From the NCBI RefSeq assembly GCF_003947415.1, contig NZ_QHKL01000002.1, forward strand, positions 930,001 through 994,000: a stretch of 64,000 nucleotides of DNA, read 5' to 3'. The notes under the pieces were generated by a model. The model was not told where the DNA came from and ran no database searches. It saw only the letters and a program-made list of their open reading frames with translations. Made by a program: the position numbers and the translations under genes. Source of the DNA: Amycolatopsis sp. WAC 01376. GTDB taxonomy: Bacteria > Actinomycetota > Actinomycetes > Mycobacteriales > Pseudonocardiaceae. Below, in pieces: positions 50,471 to 59,054 of the stretch; position 1 is the stretch's first letter; the number at the start of each line of letters is the position of its first letter.

Positions 50471-51127
50471 TTACTTGGCGCGAAGCGCGGTGACGGCAGG
50501 GGTGAACATCGTCGTCTTGATCGCGGACAGCGTGCCGCGGTCCTTCCCGGCCAGCGGGCGGACGAGGTCCGTCGCGTACTCCAGCAGCGCGGGTTTCTCG
50601 GCGACGGCGTCCACGAGACCCAGGTCGCGAGCGTCCGTGCCGCCGAATCGCCGTCCCGTGGTCATCGACGCGATCGCGGCGGCGGGGGTGAGCTTGCCCT
50701 GGATCAACGCAGCCATCCCCGGCGTGAACGGGATGTTGATATCCGCTTCGGGGAAGCAGAAGTACCCGCGGTCGGCGCGCATCACCCGGAAGTCGTGCGC
50801 CATCGCGAGCATGGCCCCGGCGCCGAAGGCGTGCCCGTTGATCGCGGCGACCGTGTGCACGCCGAGGGTGAGCACACGGGCCAGCAGTTCGTGGACGTCG
50901 GCGACGTACTGTGCGGCCTGGGTGGGGTTGCTGGTGAGCCATTCGAGGTCGAGGCCGTTGGAGTAGAACTTGCCGGACCCCACGGTGACCAGCACCGCCG
51001 GATCCGGATAGGCGACGACGGTGTCGAGCTGGGAATGGACGGTTTCCAGCCAGGACGGCGAGAAACGGTTCTCGTCGTCTCCGAGGTCCAGCAGGAACAC
51101 CGGGGCGTCTTGACGCAGTGTGGGCAT
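50471..51127 (-). CDS. Enoyl-CoA hydratase/isomerase
   Basis: The 218-residue crotonase-fold protein has NGHAFGAGAMLAMAHDFRVM and the oxyanion-hole segment GKFYSNGLDLEWL, but the catalytic glutamates of true hydratases are not evident, so isomerase or other acyl-CoA activity is more likely. ATG at 51127 follows the TetR stop by one base, so it belongs to the repressor's operon. Confidence 0.82.
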   Translation of the reverse strand: MPTLRQDAPVFLLDLGDDENRFSPSWLETVHSQLDTVVAYPDPAVLVTVGSGKFYSNGLDLEWLTSNPTQAAQYVADVHELLARVLTLGVHTVAAINGHAFGAGAMLAMAHDFRVMRADRGYFCFPEADINIPFTPGMAALIQGKLTPAAAIASMTTGRRFGGTDARDLGLVDAVAEKPALLEYATDLVRPLAGKDRGTLSAIKTTMFTPAVTALRAK

Positions 51128-51128
51128 G

Positions 51129-51737
51129 TCAGTCCTTCCGTGGGGGTGGGAGCAGGAGTATTGCGCGGACCGCGGCGGCAAGCCGGGCCCGGGAGTCTTC
51201 GGAGATCGGTTCGCCCGCGGTGAACGCGCGGCGGAACAGGGCCGTCGGCAGATCGACCACGCAGGTCGTCAGCACTTCGACGGCCTGCGCGTCGCGCCGG
51301 TCCCAGAGTCGGATGGCCAGTTTGACCAGGAATGCGATCAGGCGTTTGTCGAGGGCCAGGAAGTCGGCGGCGAGGTTTTCGGGGACCTGCGGGCCGAGGA
51401 CCTGTTCCTTCTTGACGGTGATGAGCAGGCGGGCCGCCTCCGGCCGGCGGTCGGCGAACGCGGCCGGGGTGCCCGCCGCGGCCACGACCGCCGGGAGCGG
51501 GTCTTCCGCCTCGGCCGCGAGAGCGGTCTGGAGGTCGAGGAACTCGCCGGCCGCGCGGAGCCAGACGTGGGCCAGCAAGGCGCCGAGCGAGCCGAAAGCG
51601 TGGTAGATCGTCCCGTTGGACACGCCCGCGGCGGCCGCGAGGGACCGGACGGTGACGCCGTGGGCGCCCGTCTCGACGACGAGGCGTTCGGCCGCGTCGA
51701 GCAGCCTTCCCAAGTCGTGCACACGGGGGCGGGGCAT
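51129..51737 (-). CDS. TetR-family repressor
   Basis: The 202-residue protein has an N-terminal TetR HTH (VRSLAAAAGVSNGTIYHAFGSLGALL). I start it at the ATG at 51737 (MPRPRVHD); an upstream in-frame ATG at 51758 lies inside the palindrome at 51752-51765 and is less likely. It is divergent from the DoxX gene and precedes the enoyl-CoA gene, so both are likely targets. Confidence 0.88.
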   Translation of the reverse strand: MPRPRVHDLGRLLDAAERLVVETGAHGVTVRSLAAAAGVSNGTIYHAFGSLGALLAHVWLRAAGEFLDLQTALAAEAEDPLPAVVAAAGTPAAFADRRPEAARLLITVKKEQVLGPQVPENLAADFLALDKRLIAFLVKLAIRLWDRRDAQAVEVLTTCVVDLPTALFRRAFTAGEPISEDSRARLAAAVRAILLLPPPRKD

Positions 51738-51751
51738 GGGGCGACGGTAAC

Positions 51752-51765
51752 AGAGCACGTGCTCT
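51752..51765. promoter_or_regulatory. TetR operator palindrome
   Basis: agagcacgtgctct is a perfect 14-bp dyad 15 bp before the TetR start and about 150 bp from the DoxX start, with the AT-rich stretch aaaacaataagaga beside it. Placement suggests autoregulation by the TetR protein. Confidence 0.65.
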
Positions 51766-51910
51766 AAAACAATAAGAGAGCGGCTGCTCCACTATGGGTC
51801 GGAGGTGGGCTGTGACCTGGTTCACGAACGTCTTCACCGCGAAGTCGTCACATCGGCCCGGCGGCCGGGGTCAACCGGTCGAATCACCGAGAAGCCGAGG
51901 AGAAACCGAT

Positions 51911-52258
51911 ATGACCACCGCTTATGTCATCGTCACCGTCGTCGGAGCGTTCATGGCCGCCTTCTCTGCAGCCTCGATCTTCTTCCGCGCCAAGTGGGTC
52001 GTTCAGCCGCTGGCCGACTACGGCGTCCCCCGCGGCTGGTGGACGCCGCTCGGCGTCGCCAAGGCCGCGGGTGCCCTCGGCCTCATCGCCGGACTGTGGG
52101 TGCCCGCGCTCGGCGTCGCGGCCGGGATCGGACTGGTGCTCTACTTCACCGGTGCCGTGATCACCGTGCTGCGTGCGCACTGGCCGTCGCACGTCGCGTT
52201 CCCGCTGATGTACCTGGCGCCCGTCGCCGCCTCCTTGGTGCTGGGCTTCGCCGCCTGA
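51911..52258 (+). CDS. DoxX-family membrane protein
   Basis: The 115-residue protein has four transmembrane helices and the DoxX-like core (GVAKAAGALGLIAGLWVPALGVAAGIGLV, read in parts). Family roles include thiosulfate oxidation and oxidative-stress complexes, but most are unassigned. ATG at 51911 follows AGGAGAAACC. It is divergent from the TetR gene that probably controls it. Confidence 0.82.
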   Translation: MTTAYVIVTVVGAFMAAFSAASIFFRAKWVVQPLADYGVPRGWWTPLGVAKAAGALGLIAGLWVPALGVAAGIGLVLYFTGAVITVLRAHWPSHVAFPLMYLAPVAASLVLGFAA

Positions 52259-52299
52259 AGCCGGGCCGGAAGCTGCTCCGGACCACCGACAGGAATCGC

Positions 52300-52956
52300 T
52301 CAGACGCTGCGCAGCACGGAAACCACGACGCCCAGCACGGTCGCGCGGTCCCCGTCGATGACGTCGTAGGCGGGGTTGCGCGGTTCGAGGTACACGTGGC
52401 CGTCGCGGCGGCGGTACACCTTGACGGTGGCCTCCTCGTCGATCATCGCGGCGACGATCTGGCCGGAGTGCGCTTCCTGCTGCTGCTTCACCACGACGAT
52501 GTCGCCGTCGCAGATCGCCGCGTCGATCATCGAGTCGCCGCGCACCCGCAGGCCGAAGACGTTGCCCCGGCCGGTGAGTTCACGCGGAAGGGTCATCACG
52601 TCGTCGACGTGCTCGACGGCCGAGATCGGCGTTCCCGCGGCGATGTCGCCGACGACGGGGACCGGCACCGAGTCCTCTGTGGAGTCCCGTGACGTGGTGC
52701 CGTGCAGGAACGCGCGGACGTCCATGGGGCGGGAGATCGAGCCGCTGCGGCGAAGGAAACCCTTCTCCTCCAAGGCCGCCAGATGCTTCGACACCGAGGA
52801 CGTCGAACGCAACCCGACCGCTTCACCGATCTCCCGAGTGCTCGGCGAGTACCCGTGCTCCACCACCCATTCGCGGATGGTCAGCAGGATCTTCTGCTGG
52901 CGCTCCGGCAGGGAAGCGGCTTCCTCGAACAGCTCAGGATCGTGGTAGGCGGTCAT
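52300..52956 (-). CDS. LexA-like repressor (probable paralogue)
   Basis: The 218-residue protein has a LexA winged helix (PSTREIGEAVGLRSTSSVSKHL, about 38-59) and an S24 peptidase domain with cleavage site A107-G108 (DIAAGTP), nucleophile S142 (GDSMIDAAICDGD) and lysine K179 (ATVKVY). All parts for RecA-triggered self-cleavage are present. HTH and linker differ from the canonical actinobacterial LexA (VGDIAAGTPISA instead of VGRIAAGGPILA), and no CGAAC-N4-GTTCG box is visible upstream, so I call it a paralogue. It overlaps the upstream SnoaL-like gene by 23 bp. Confidence 0.8.
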   Translation of the reverse strand: MTAYHDPELFEEAASLPERQQKILLTIREWVVEHGYSPSTREIGEAVGLRSTSSVSKHLAALEEKGFLRRSGSISRPMDVRAFLHGTTSRDSTEDSVPVPVVGDIAAGTPISAVEHVDDVMTLPRELTGRGNVFGLRVRGDSMIDAAICDGDIVVVKQQQEAHSGQIVAAMIDEEATVKVYRRRDGHVYLEPRNPAYDVIDGDRATVLGVVVSVLRSV

Positions 52957-53404
52957 CAGCGGAATGGTAGTTCGTGCAGGCCGCCGCGATCGCCGCGGTG
53001 TCCCAGTAGAACGGCCGCACCTCGGTGATGCGCCCGTCCTCGACGGTGATCGTCTGCAGGATCGGGAAATCCAGCTCGCGTCCGGTGGTCCTCGCGCGGA
53101 CGTGCACCTGGGTCAGGACGACCAGTGGGCTGGTTTCGCTCAGGAAGCTCTGCTCCACCATGTCGAAGACCGCCCAGGTGTCGCTCATGGCGGCGAAGAA
53201 CCGTTCCAGGCCTTCGTGGCCGTGCCAGATTCCGCCGTAGGGCAGGGCATCGGCCTGGTGCAGCACTACGTCGGGGGAGAAGAACGGGGCGAGCGGTGCG
53301 AAGGTCGCCTTGCCGGGACCGCCTGCCGCGAAGTAGCCGGCTTCCGCCGCGTACATGCCTTTGAGTACGGACAGGGCGTCCGTTGTCGATGTCACGACGA
53401 CCAC
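52934..53404 (-). CDS. SnoaL-like (NTF2-fold) protein
   Basis: The 156-residue protein fits the ketosteroid-isomerase/SnoaL fold (FFSPDVVLHQADALPYGGIWHGHEGLERFFAAM, read in parts, then ITVEDGRITEVRPFYWD). Substrate unknown. Its 3' end overlaps the LexA-like start by 23 bp, so both genes are one operon. Confidence 0.78.
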   Translation of the reverse strand: MVVVTSTTDALSVLKGMYAAEAGYFAAGGPGKATFAPLAPFFSPDVVLHQADALPYGGIWHGHEGLERFFAAMSDTWAVFDMVEQSFLSETSPLVVLTQVHVRARTTGRELDFPILQTITVEDGRITEVRPFYWDTAAIAAACTNYHSADDRLPRS

Positions 53405-53523
53405 TGTGGTGCGCGGCGGGTCCGGGCGCTGGCGGTTATCCGTCGTCGAGATCGGCCGGATGGCGGCCCGGCCGGACCGAAAGTCCGATCCCGTGCGCGG
53501 TTCCGCGAGGTTGACTCGATCGT

Positions 53524-53958
53524 ATGAACACGAAGATCACCGCGGCGCTTCTCGCCGCCGCGACGGCCACGGTCGCCCTCACCGGTTGCGGTCTCAAGGA
53601 AGGCTTGACCGAAAAGGCCAACGGGCACGTCAAAACGGTCGGTTACGCGACCGGCGCGGAAGGCAAGCGCGACACGGACGCCCGGCTGCCGGAGTGGGTG
53701 CCGGACGGGGCGGCGGCGGTCACCGAGGTCATCCGGACGACGGGTTCGGAGCGGCTCCTGCGGTTCACCGGCGGGACGTTGCCCGCCGTTTGCGTGCCGG
53801 GTCCGGCCGCGACGCAGGCCGCCACCCTCGCCGCGAACTGGTGGCCGCAGGGGCAGGAAAGCAAGACGGACAAGGTCTGCGGTGAATGGCATGTGCTCGT
53901 CCAAGGCGTCGACGTGTTCGCGTTCAAACCGGAAACCCTGGTGAGCACGAGATCCTGA
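53524..53958 (+). CDS. Putative lipoprotein of unknown function
   Basis: The 144-residue protein has a lipoprotein signal with ALTGC (C22) and a soluble domain with two further cysteines that could form a disulfide. It is not recognised. Its stop and the convergent MarR stop are one base apart. Confidence 0.75.
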   Translation: MNTKITAALLAAATATVALTGCGLKEGLTEKANGHVKTVGYATGAEGKRDTDARLPEWVPDGAAAVTEVIRTTGSERLLRFTGGTLPAVCVPGPAATQAATLAANWWPQGQESKTDKVCGEWHVLVQGVDVFAFKPETLVSTRS

Positions 53959-53959
53959 G

Positions 53960-54403
53960 TCACTCGGAGAGCGCGTCCGCGCAGGCGGCGAGATCACGTA
54001 ACAGCCGCTCCTGCTCGGCCGTCGAAAACGGTTCGAGCATCCGATCCTGCACGGCGCGCACGACGCCGCTGGCGGCGCGGAGCTGGGCCTTTCCGGCGGG
54101 AGTCAGGGTGCTGGGCAGGGCGCGGCCCTGCGGCGCCGACGTCGGACGGGTGACCAGGCCGCGGTCCTGCAGGCCGCGCAGCACCAGGTTCATCGACTGC
54201 CGGGTGACGAACACCGCCCTGGCCAGTTCCGCGTTCGACAGCCCTGGTCGCTGCGAGAGCACTTCGAGGCAGGAGTACTGCGGCACGGTGAGGTCGAGGG
54301 GGCGCAAAGCGGTGTCCATCGCCGTCCGGAGCGCCGTCGCCGCTCGTTTCAGCATGTACCCCACCGCCAGGTCCAGCGGTCCGACCGGCTCTCCTCGGCT
54401 CAT
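53960..54403 (-). CDS. MarR-family regulator
   Basis: The 147-residue protein has the MarR winged helix (LSNAELARAVFVTRQSMNLVLRGLQDRGLVTRP, about 54-86). It is divergent from a flavin monooxygenase gene, with a perfect dyad between them, so it probably represses that enzyme until an aromatic compound binds. Stop lies one base from the lipoprotein stop. Confidence 0.88.
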   Translation of the reverse strand: MSRGEPVGPLDLAVGYMLKRAATALRTAMDTALRPLDLTVPQYSCLEVLSQRPGLSNAELARAVFVTRQSMNLVLRGLQDRGLVTRPTSAPQGRALPSTLTPAGKAQLRAASGVVRAVQDRMLEPFSTAEQERLLRDLAACADALSE

Positions 54404-54495
54404 GTCAGCATCATGACACGGCCCTTAGGCTGACAGTGCCTGCCAGGCCGGTGCCAGCGTCGTGTGCGCCGCCTGCCAGCGGCCCCCGGCACTCT

Positions 54496-54512
54496 CTGGA
54501 ATGTCATTCCAG
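54496..54512. promoter_or_regulatory. Dyad operator for the divergent MarR gene
   Basis: ctggaatg-t-cattccag is a perfect 17-bp inverted repeat in the 129-bp gap between the MarR gene and the monooxygenase. It lies 20 bp before the monooxygenase ATG. Confidence 0.7.
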
Positions 54513-54532
54513 AAGCGAACCGAGGGGTCACC

Positions 54533-55669
54533 ATGTACACACCTGTCACGATCATCGGCGCCGGACTCGGCGGGCTCACCCTGGCCAGGGTCCTGCACGT
54601 CCACGGCATCCCGTCCGCGGTGTACGAAGCCGAGGCCTCGCCGTCGGCGCGGACGCAGGGCGGGATGCTCGACATCCACGACTACAACGGCCAGCTCGCC
54701 CTCGAGGCGGCCGGGCTGCTCGACGAGTTCCGCGGCATCGTCCTGGAGGGCCGCCAGGCGATGCGGGTCCTCGACTCGGACGGGTCGGTCCTGTTCGAGC
54801 GGGCCGACGACGGCACGGGCGGCCGCCCCGAGGCGCAGCGCGGGGACCTGCGGCGGATGCTGCTCGATTCGCTCCCCGATGGCACCGTCCACTGGGGACA
54901 CAAGGTCGTCGTCGTCCGTACCCTCGACGACGGCCGCCACGAGGTGACGTTCGAGGGCGGCACCACCGTCGTCACGGGTCTCCTGGTCGGCGCGGACGGT
55001 GCGTGGTCACGCGTCCGGCCGCTGCTCACCGGTGCCGGCCCGGACTACAGCGGCACGTCGATCGTCGAGACCTACCTGTACGACGCGCTCACCCGGCATC
55101 CCGCCGCGGCGAAGACGGTCGGCGGCGGATCGATGTTCGGGATCGGGCCCACGCCGGGGATGAGCATCCACGGCCACCGCGAAAGGGGCGACACCTTGCA
55201 CGGCTACGTGGAGCTCACGAAGCCGCTGGAGTGGTTCGACGACATCGACTTCAGCGACGCCGAAGCGGCCAAGGCGCGGATCGCGGCGGAGTTCCGCGAC
55301 TGGTCGCCGGAGCTCACCGCGCTGATCACCGAAAGCGACGTCGCGCCGATCCATCGTCCTGCCTACGCCTTGCCGTCCGGGCTGCGGTGGGCCCGCGTTC
55401 CGGGCGTGACCCTGCTCGGCGACGCCGCGCACCTCGCGCTGGCGAACGGTGAGGGCGCCAACCTGGCGATGCTCGACGGCGCCGAACTCGGCAAGGCCCT
55501 CGCCGCGCGTCCGGACGACGTCGAGACCGCACTCGCCGACTACGAACAGGCCATGTTCGTGCGCGGTGAAACGCCGATGGAGGAGGATTTCCTGCTCGAA
55601 AGCGTCTTCGGTGAGGACATCCCCGAGCGGCTGCTCGACCTGTTCGGGATCGAGCAGCGGAAGGCCTGA
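54533..55669 (+). CDS. FAD-dependent monooxygenase (TetX-like)
   Basis: The 378-residue class A flavin monooxygenase has the dinucleotide fold IIGAGLGGLTLARVL (about 7-21), the GD motif GDAAHLALANGEGANLAM and a DG-type middle segment VGADGAWSRVRPLL. It would hydroxylate an aromatic or polyketide-like ring with NADPH. ATG at 54533 follows GAGGGG. It is divergent from a MarR regulator. Antibiotic breakdown activity cannot be inferred. Confidence 0.88.
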   Translation: MYTPVTIIGAGLGGLTLARVLHVHGIPSAVYEAEASPSARTQGGMLDIHDYNGQLALEAAGLLDEFRGIVLEGRQAMRVLDSDGSVLFERADDGTGGRPEAQRGDLRRMLLDSLPDGTVHWGHKVVVVRTLDDGRHEVTFEGGTTVVTGLLVGADGAWSRVRPLLTGAGPDYSGTSIVETYLYDALTRHPAAAKTVGGGSMFGIGPTPGMSIHGHRERGDTLHGYVELTKPLEWFDDIDFSDAEAAKARIAAEFRDWSPELTALITESDVAPIHRPAYALPSGLRWARVPGVTLLGDAAHLALANGEGANLAMLDGAELGKALAARPDDVETALADYEQAMFVRGETPMEEDFLLESVFGEDIPERLLDLFGIEQRKA

Positions 55670-55678
55670 GCGGGTCGC

Positions 55679-56899
55679 TCACTCGGGCGATCGCGCCCCC
55701 GCGTACGGCTTGAGGGTGATGGAGTTGGCCGCTTTCTGAATCCCGCCCAGCATCTTGCCGCCGCCGGGCACGTGCGGAAGCATCCGCATGAACCGGTTGC
55801 GCATGCGGATCCCGCGGCGGGTGCGCGGGGCGAAACCGCCGGCGCCACCGGGCGGCCGCTTCATGTTCGCCGCCACGTACTCGCGCATTTCACTGTCATA
55901 TCGGGGAAACGCGACAAGATGGTCGCCCTCGGCCTCGGCGAGCTCACCCGCGAGCACGTACGCGCCGACCAGCGCCATGCTCGTGCCCATCCCGAGTGAG
56001 CCGCCGAAGGCCGAGTCGCCGAGAAGCACGGTGCGGCCGCGGTACCAGTGGTCGACCCGGACCTCCCCGACCCGTGCGAAGTACAGGTCGTCGGTCTGCC
56101 GCAGCTGATCGAGCAGCGCGGGGATCTCCCAGCCCGCCCCGGCGAACACGTCGGCCAGCAACTTCTTCTGGGCCCGCGAATCCCGCCGGTCATAGGCCAG
56201 CTCCGGCGAAACGAATCCGAGCAGCGCCCGGACCTCCCCGGTGTTCCCCAGCGGGTACAGCACCGCGACCCGGCCGTCGACGCCGTTGCCCGCGGGCAGG
56301 TTGTACATCACCTCCCAGCCGTCCAGGTCGAGTTCGGTGCGGGCGGGGAAGTACGAGGTGTAGTAGCCGAGGTCCCGGACGAATTCCTTGTCCTGCCCGA
56401 AGGTCAGCGCTCGCACGCCGGAACGCAGCCCGTCCGCGCCGACCACGAGGTCGAAGGAGCGCGGCGGCGCGTTGTCGAAGGTGACCTTGACGCCTTCTGC
56501 ACTCTCGGCGATCTCGGTGATCACGGTGTCGTACAGGATTTCCAGGTCCGTGCCCGCCGCCTCGTGCAGGATCCGCACGAGGTCGCCGCGCAGGAGTTCG
56601 ATCTCGGCGACGATCCCGCCCGAATCGCCGAAGTCGTCACCTCCCATGGCCGCCACGCGGTTCCCTTGCTCGTCGAGCCAGGCGATTCCGTGCGTGCCGG
56701 TGTGATGGGCCTTGACGGCGTCCATGACGCCCATCCGCTCCACCGCGTCGCGGGCCGCGCCGCGGATGTCGATCGCCTGCCCGCCGGATCGCAGGGCGGG
56801 GGAGCGTTCGACCAAGGTGGTTCGGAAGCCGTAGCGGCGTAGCCAGTACGCCAGGGAAAGTCCGGCGATGCTCGCGCCGGAGACCAGAACAGTGCGCAT
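55679..56899 (-). CDS. FAD-dependent monooxygenase
   Basis: The 406-residue class A flavin monooxygenase starts with VSGASIAGLSLAYWLRRYGF and has LVVGADGLRSGVRAL and GDSAFGGSLGMGTSMALVGAYVLA. It converges with the other monooxygenase nine bases apart, but the two are too dissimilar to be a recent duplication. The ATG at 56899 is used; a longer frame enters the regulator's operator. It is divergent from the GntR-TetR gene. Confidence 0.88.
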   Translation of the reverse strand: MRTVLVSGASIAGLSLAYWLRRYGFRTTLVERSPALRSGGQAIDIRGAARDAVERMGVMDAVKAHHTGTHGIAWLDEQGNRVAAMGGDDFGDSGGIVAEIELLRGDLVRILHEAAGTDLEILYDTVITEIAESAEGVKVTFDNAPPRSFDLVVGADGLRSGVRALTFGQDKEFVRDLGYYTSYFPARTELDLDGWEVMYNLPAGNGVDGRVAVLYPLGNTGEVRALLGFVSPELAYDRRDSRAQKKLLADVFAGAGWEIPALLDQLRQTDDLYFARVGEVRVDHWYRGRTVLLGDSAFGGSLGMGTSMALVGAYVLAGELAEAEGDHLVAFPRYDSEMREYVAANMKRPPGGAGGFAPRTRRGIRMRNRFMRMLPHVPGGGKMLGGIQKAANSITLKPYAGARSPE

Positions 56900-56940
56900 G
56901 ACGGCAACGTACAGCCGGTTCGGTACGGTGTATATTTGTT

Positions 56941-56987
56941 CTAGTGCGCTGCTGCTCATGTCGAACCTAGTGGCTTGAGCGCACTAG
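56941..56987. promoter_or_regulatory. Inverted half-sites between monooxygenase and GntR-TetR gene
   Basis: ctagtgcgct (56941-56950) and agcgcactag (56978-56987) are perfect inverted copies 27 bp apart; a degenerate half-site acctagtggc lies between them. They cover the likely divergent promoters and are probable operators for the adjacent regulator. Confidence 0.65.
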
Positions 56988-57003
56988 TACGCTAGGAGGC
57001 TTG

Positions 57004-57957
57004 GTGGACAGCGTGGACAGTGTGGACAACGGGGCGCCCTACCGGAAGATCGCCGCGGAGATCCGCGACAACATCACGAGCGGACGGCTGCGCCCGGGCG
57101 ACCGGATCCCGCCGACCCGGCAGATCACCCGGGACTGGGGAGTCGCGATGGCCACCGCGAGCAAGGTGATCGCCGTCCTGCGCGACGAAGGCCTGGTGGA
57201 CACCAAACCGGGCTCGGGAACGGTCGTGCGGTCACGGGATCGCGCGTACACCCCGGCGGCTTCCCGTCGCCAGGAGCTGGACCGGGACCGGATCGTCCGC
57301 ACGGCGATAGCGATCGCCGACGCGGAAGGCATGGCCGCGGTGTCGATGCGCCGAGTCGCCACCGACCTCGGCGTGGCGACCATGTCGCTGTACCGCCACG
57401 TGTCCGGCAAGGACGATCTGATGCTGTACATGGTGGACCTGGTGACCGCCGAGAAGACCGCGCACGCCCGGCCTCCGGCGCACTGGCGCGAACGACTGGA
57501 GTTCTCGTCCCGTCTACTGTGGACGATCTGCCGCGGTCATCCCTGGGTGGCCGAGGTGCTGTCCATGACCAGGCCCCGGGCCATCACCCCGAACCTGATG
57601 TTCTACGCCGAATGGGTCCTGACCGCGTTGCGCGGTCTGGGGCTGGGCATGGACGACATGATGTACATCCACCTGAACCTCTTCAGCCACATCCGCGGCC
57701 TGGCCCTGTCCCTCCAGTCGGAGGCGCGGGCCCGGCAGGACACCGGCATGACCAGCGACGAATGGATGGACACCCAGGTCGCGGAGTTCCGGGAAGTCGT
57801 CGCCACCGGCCGGTACCCGACCATGGAATACGTGGTGACACAGGAATTCGAGCAGGACATGGACACGATGTTCGAATACGGCCTGCGGTTGTTGCTCGAC
57901 GGCGTCGAGCGGCGGCTAGCGCGCGGTCAGGCCGTCGGGCGGCCCGCCCCGGCGTAG
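57004..57957 (+). CDS. GntR-TetR hybrid regulator
   Basis: The 317-residue protein has two DNA-binding modules in one chain: a GntR winged helix at about 10-80 (PPTRQITRDWGVAMATASKVI) and a TetR HTH plus ligand domain from about 90 (VSMRRVATDLGVATMSLYRHV). The GTG at 57004 is four bases from AGGAGG; an earlier TTG leaves too little space. The first 27 bases are three near-repeats of gtggacag. It is divergent from a monooxygenase it likely controls and overlaps the convergent NlpC gene by 31 bp. Confidence 0.87.
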   Translation: MDSVDSVDNGAPYRKIAAEIRDNITSGRLRPGDRIPPTRQITRDWGVAMATASKVIAVLRDEGLVDTKPGSGTVVRSRDRAYTPAASRRQELDRDRIVRTAIAIADAEGMAAVSMRRVATDLGVATMSLYRHVSGKDDLMLYMVDLVTAEKTAHARPPAHWRERLEFSSRLLWTICRGHPWVAEVLSMTRPRAITPNLMFYAEWVLTALRGLGLGMDDMMYIHLNLFSHIRGLALSLQSEARARQDTGMTSDEWMDTQVAEFREVVATGRYPTMEYVVTQEFEQDMDTMFEYGLRLLLDGVERRLARGQAVGRPAPA

Positions 57958-59054
57958 TCGTCGCCCTGCTTCCGGTAGGTGTGCACCTGCACCGCCTGCC
58001 CGGTCTGCGGGGCGTCGATCATCTGCTGGTTCCCGATGTACAGCCCGACGTGGTGGATCTTCGTGTTCGGCTCGCCGTAGAAGATCAGGTCGCCCAGCTG
58101 AGGATCGGTCACCTTGTCCACGCTGTGGTACTGCGTGTGGGCGGTGCGCATGAGCTTGACGCCGGCGCTGGCGTACGCGGCCGTCGTCAGGCCGGAGCAG
58201 TCGAAGCCGGGGTCGCCGCCGCCGGTGCCGTTGCCGCCCCAGACGTAGGGCAGCCCGATCTTGTCGATGGCGAAGTTGACCGCGCTCAGCGCCGCCGCGT
58301 TCGGCGGCTGCGGGCTCTGGCCGACCGTGCCGTAGACGTTCACGGTCGCGAGCGTGCGGTGCATCAGCAGCGGCGCGGGCTGCAACGTGCTCACCGCGTT
58401 CCACCACGTCTGGCCCTGGCCGAGGTCACGCCCGCCCGCGCACAGGGCGCGTCCGGCGGTGAGCGTGGCGTCGTCGATGTTCTGCGGATTCGGTTTCCCG
58501 CCGGTGGCCGAGGCCTGGAACTGGTTCCACACCGACGGTGTCAGCTGCAACGGACCGCTGGCGTTCGCGGACGAGACGACCTTGTTGTAGAAGTCGCGGA
58601 CCTCGACCGCGCCGAGCGGCGCGGTCATCACGCCGTCGGCGTTCAGGTTCGAACCGGTCGCGCGGCCGTGGTCGGAAGCGATCTTCCCGAGCGCGGCCAG
58701 CGTCACCCAGGAAAGGCGGCAGCCCGGCGTTTCCTTACTCAGAGCCACGGTGGTCTTCGCGTAGCCGGTCATCGCTCGCAGCGGGATGTCGAGCCAGCCG
58801 CTGGTCTTCGACACCCAGGCGTCGAACTCCTGCCCCATCTGTTGCGGCACCTTCGGCTGCTCCTTGGGCATCTCCGCGGGGGCGGACGACGACACGGGCG
58901 GCGCGGGCGGGGCCGAGGACTGGACGGCGGCGGCTTCCGGTTTCGGCTCGTCCTTGGGGGCGAAGGTGATGGCGGCGACCAAGGCGGCGCCCGCGACGAC
59001 GACGGCGGCGACGATCACCGGAAGTCTGCGGCGGCGGGAAGTCTGCTGCTCCAT
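57927..59054 (-). CDS. NlpC/P60-type peptidoglycan hydrolase, membrane-anchored
   Basis: The 375-residue protein has an N-terminal membrane anchor (about 12-31), a Pro/Ser/Ala-rich spacer, a transglycosylase-like helical middle (GPLQLTPSVWNQF) and a C-terminal C40 domain with catalytic Cys in FDCSGLT and His in KIHHVGLYIG. It probably cuts stem peptides in the wall. It starts on the stop codon of the nucleoside hydrolase gene (TGATG) and its end overlaps the convergent regulator by 31 bp. Confidence 0.88.
   Translation of the reverse strand: MEQQTSRRRRLPVIVAAVVVAGAALVAAITFAPKDEPKPEAAAVQSSAPPAPPVSSSAPAEMPKEQPKVPQQMGQEFDAWVSKTSGWLDIPLRAMTGYAKTTVALSKETPGCRLSWVTLAALGKIASDHGRATGSNLNADGVMTAPLGAVEVRDFYNKVVSSANASGPLQLTPSVWNQFQASATGGKPNPQNIDDATLTAGRALCAGGRDLGQGQTWWNAVSTLQPAPLLMHRTLATVNVYGTVGQSPQPPNAAALSAVNFAIDKIGLPYVWGGNGTGGGDPGFDCSGLTTAAYASAGVKLMRTAHTQYHSVDKVTDPQLGDLIFYGEPNTKIHHVGLYIGNQQMIDAPQTGQAVQVHTYRKQGDDYAGAGRPTA

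Noticed and set aside
54533..56899. Antibiotic biosynthetic cluster
   Set aside because: Two oxygenases and regulators alone, with no synthase or tailoring set nearby.
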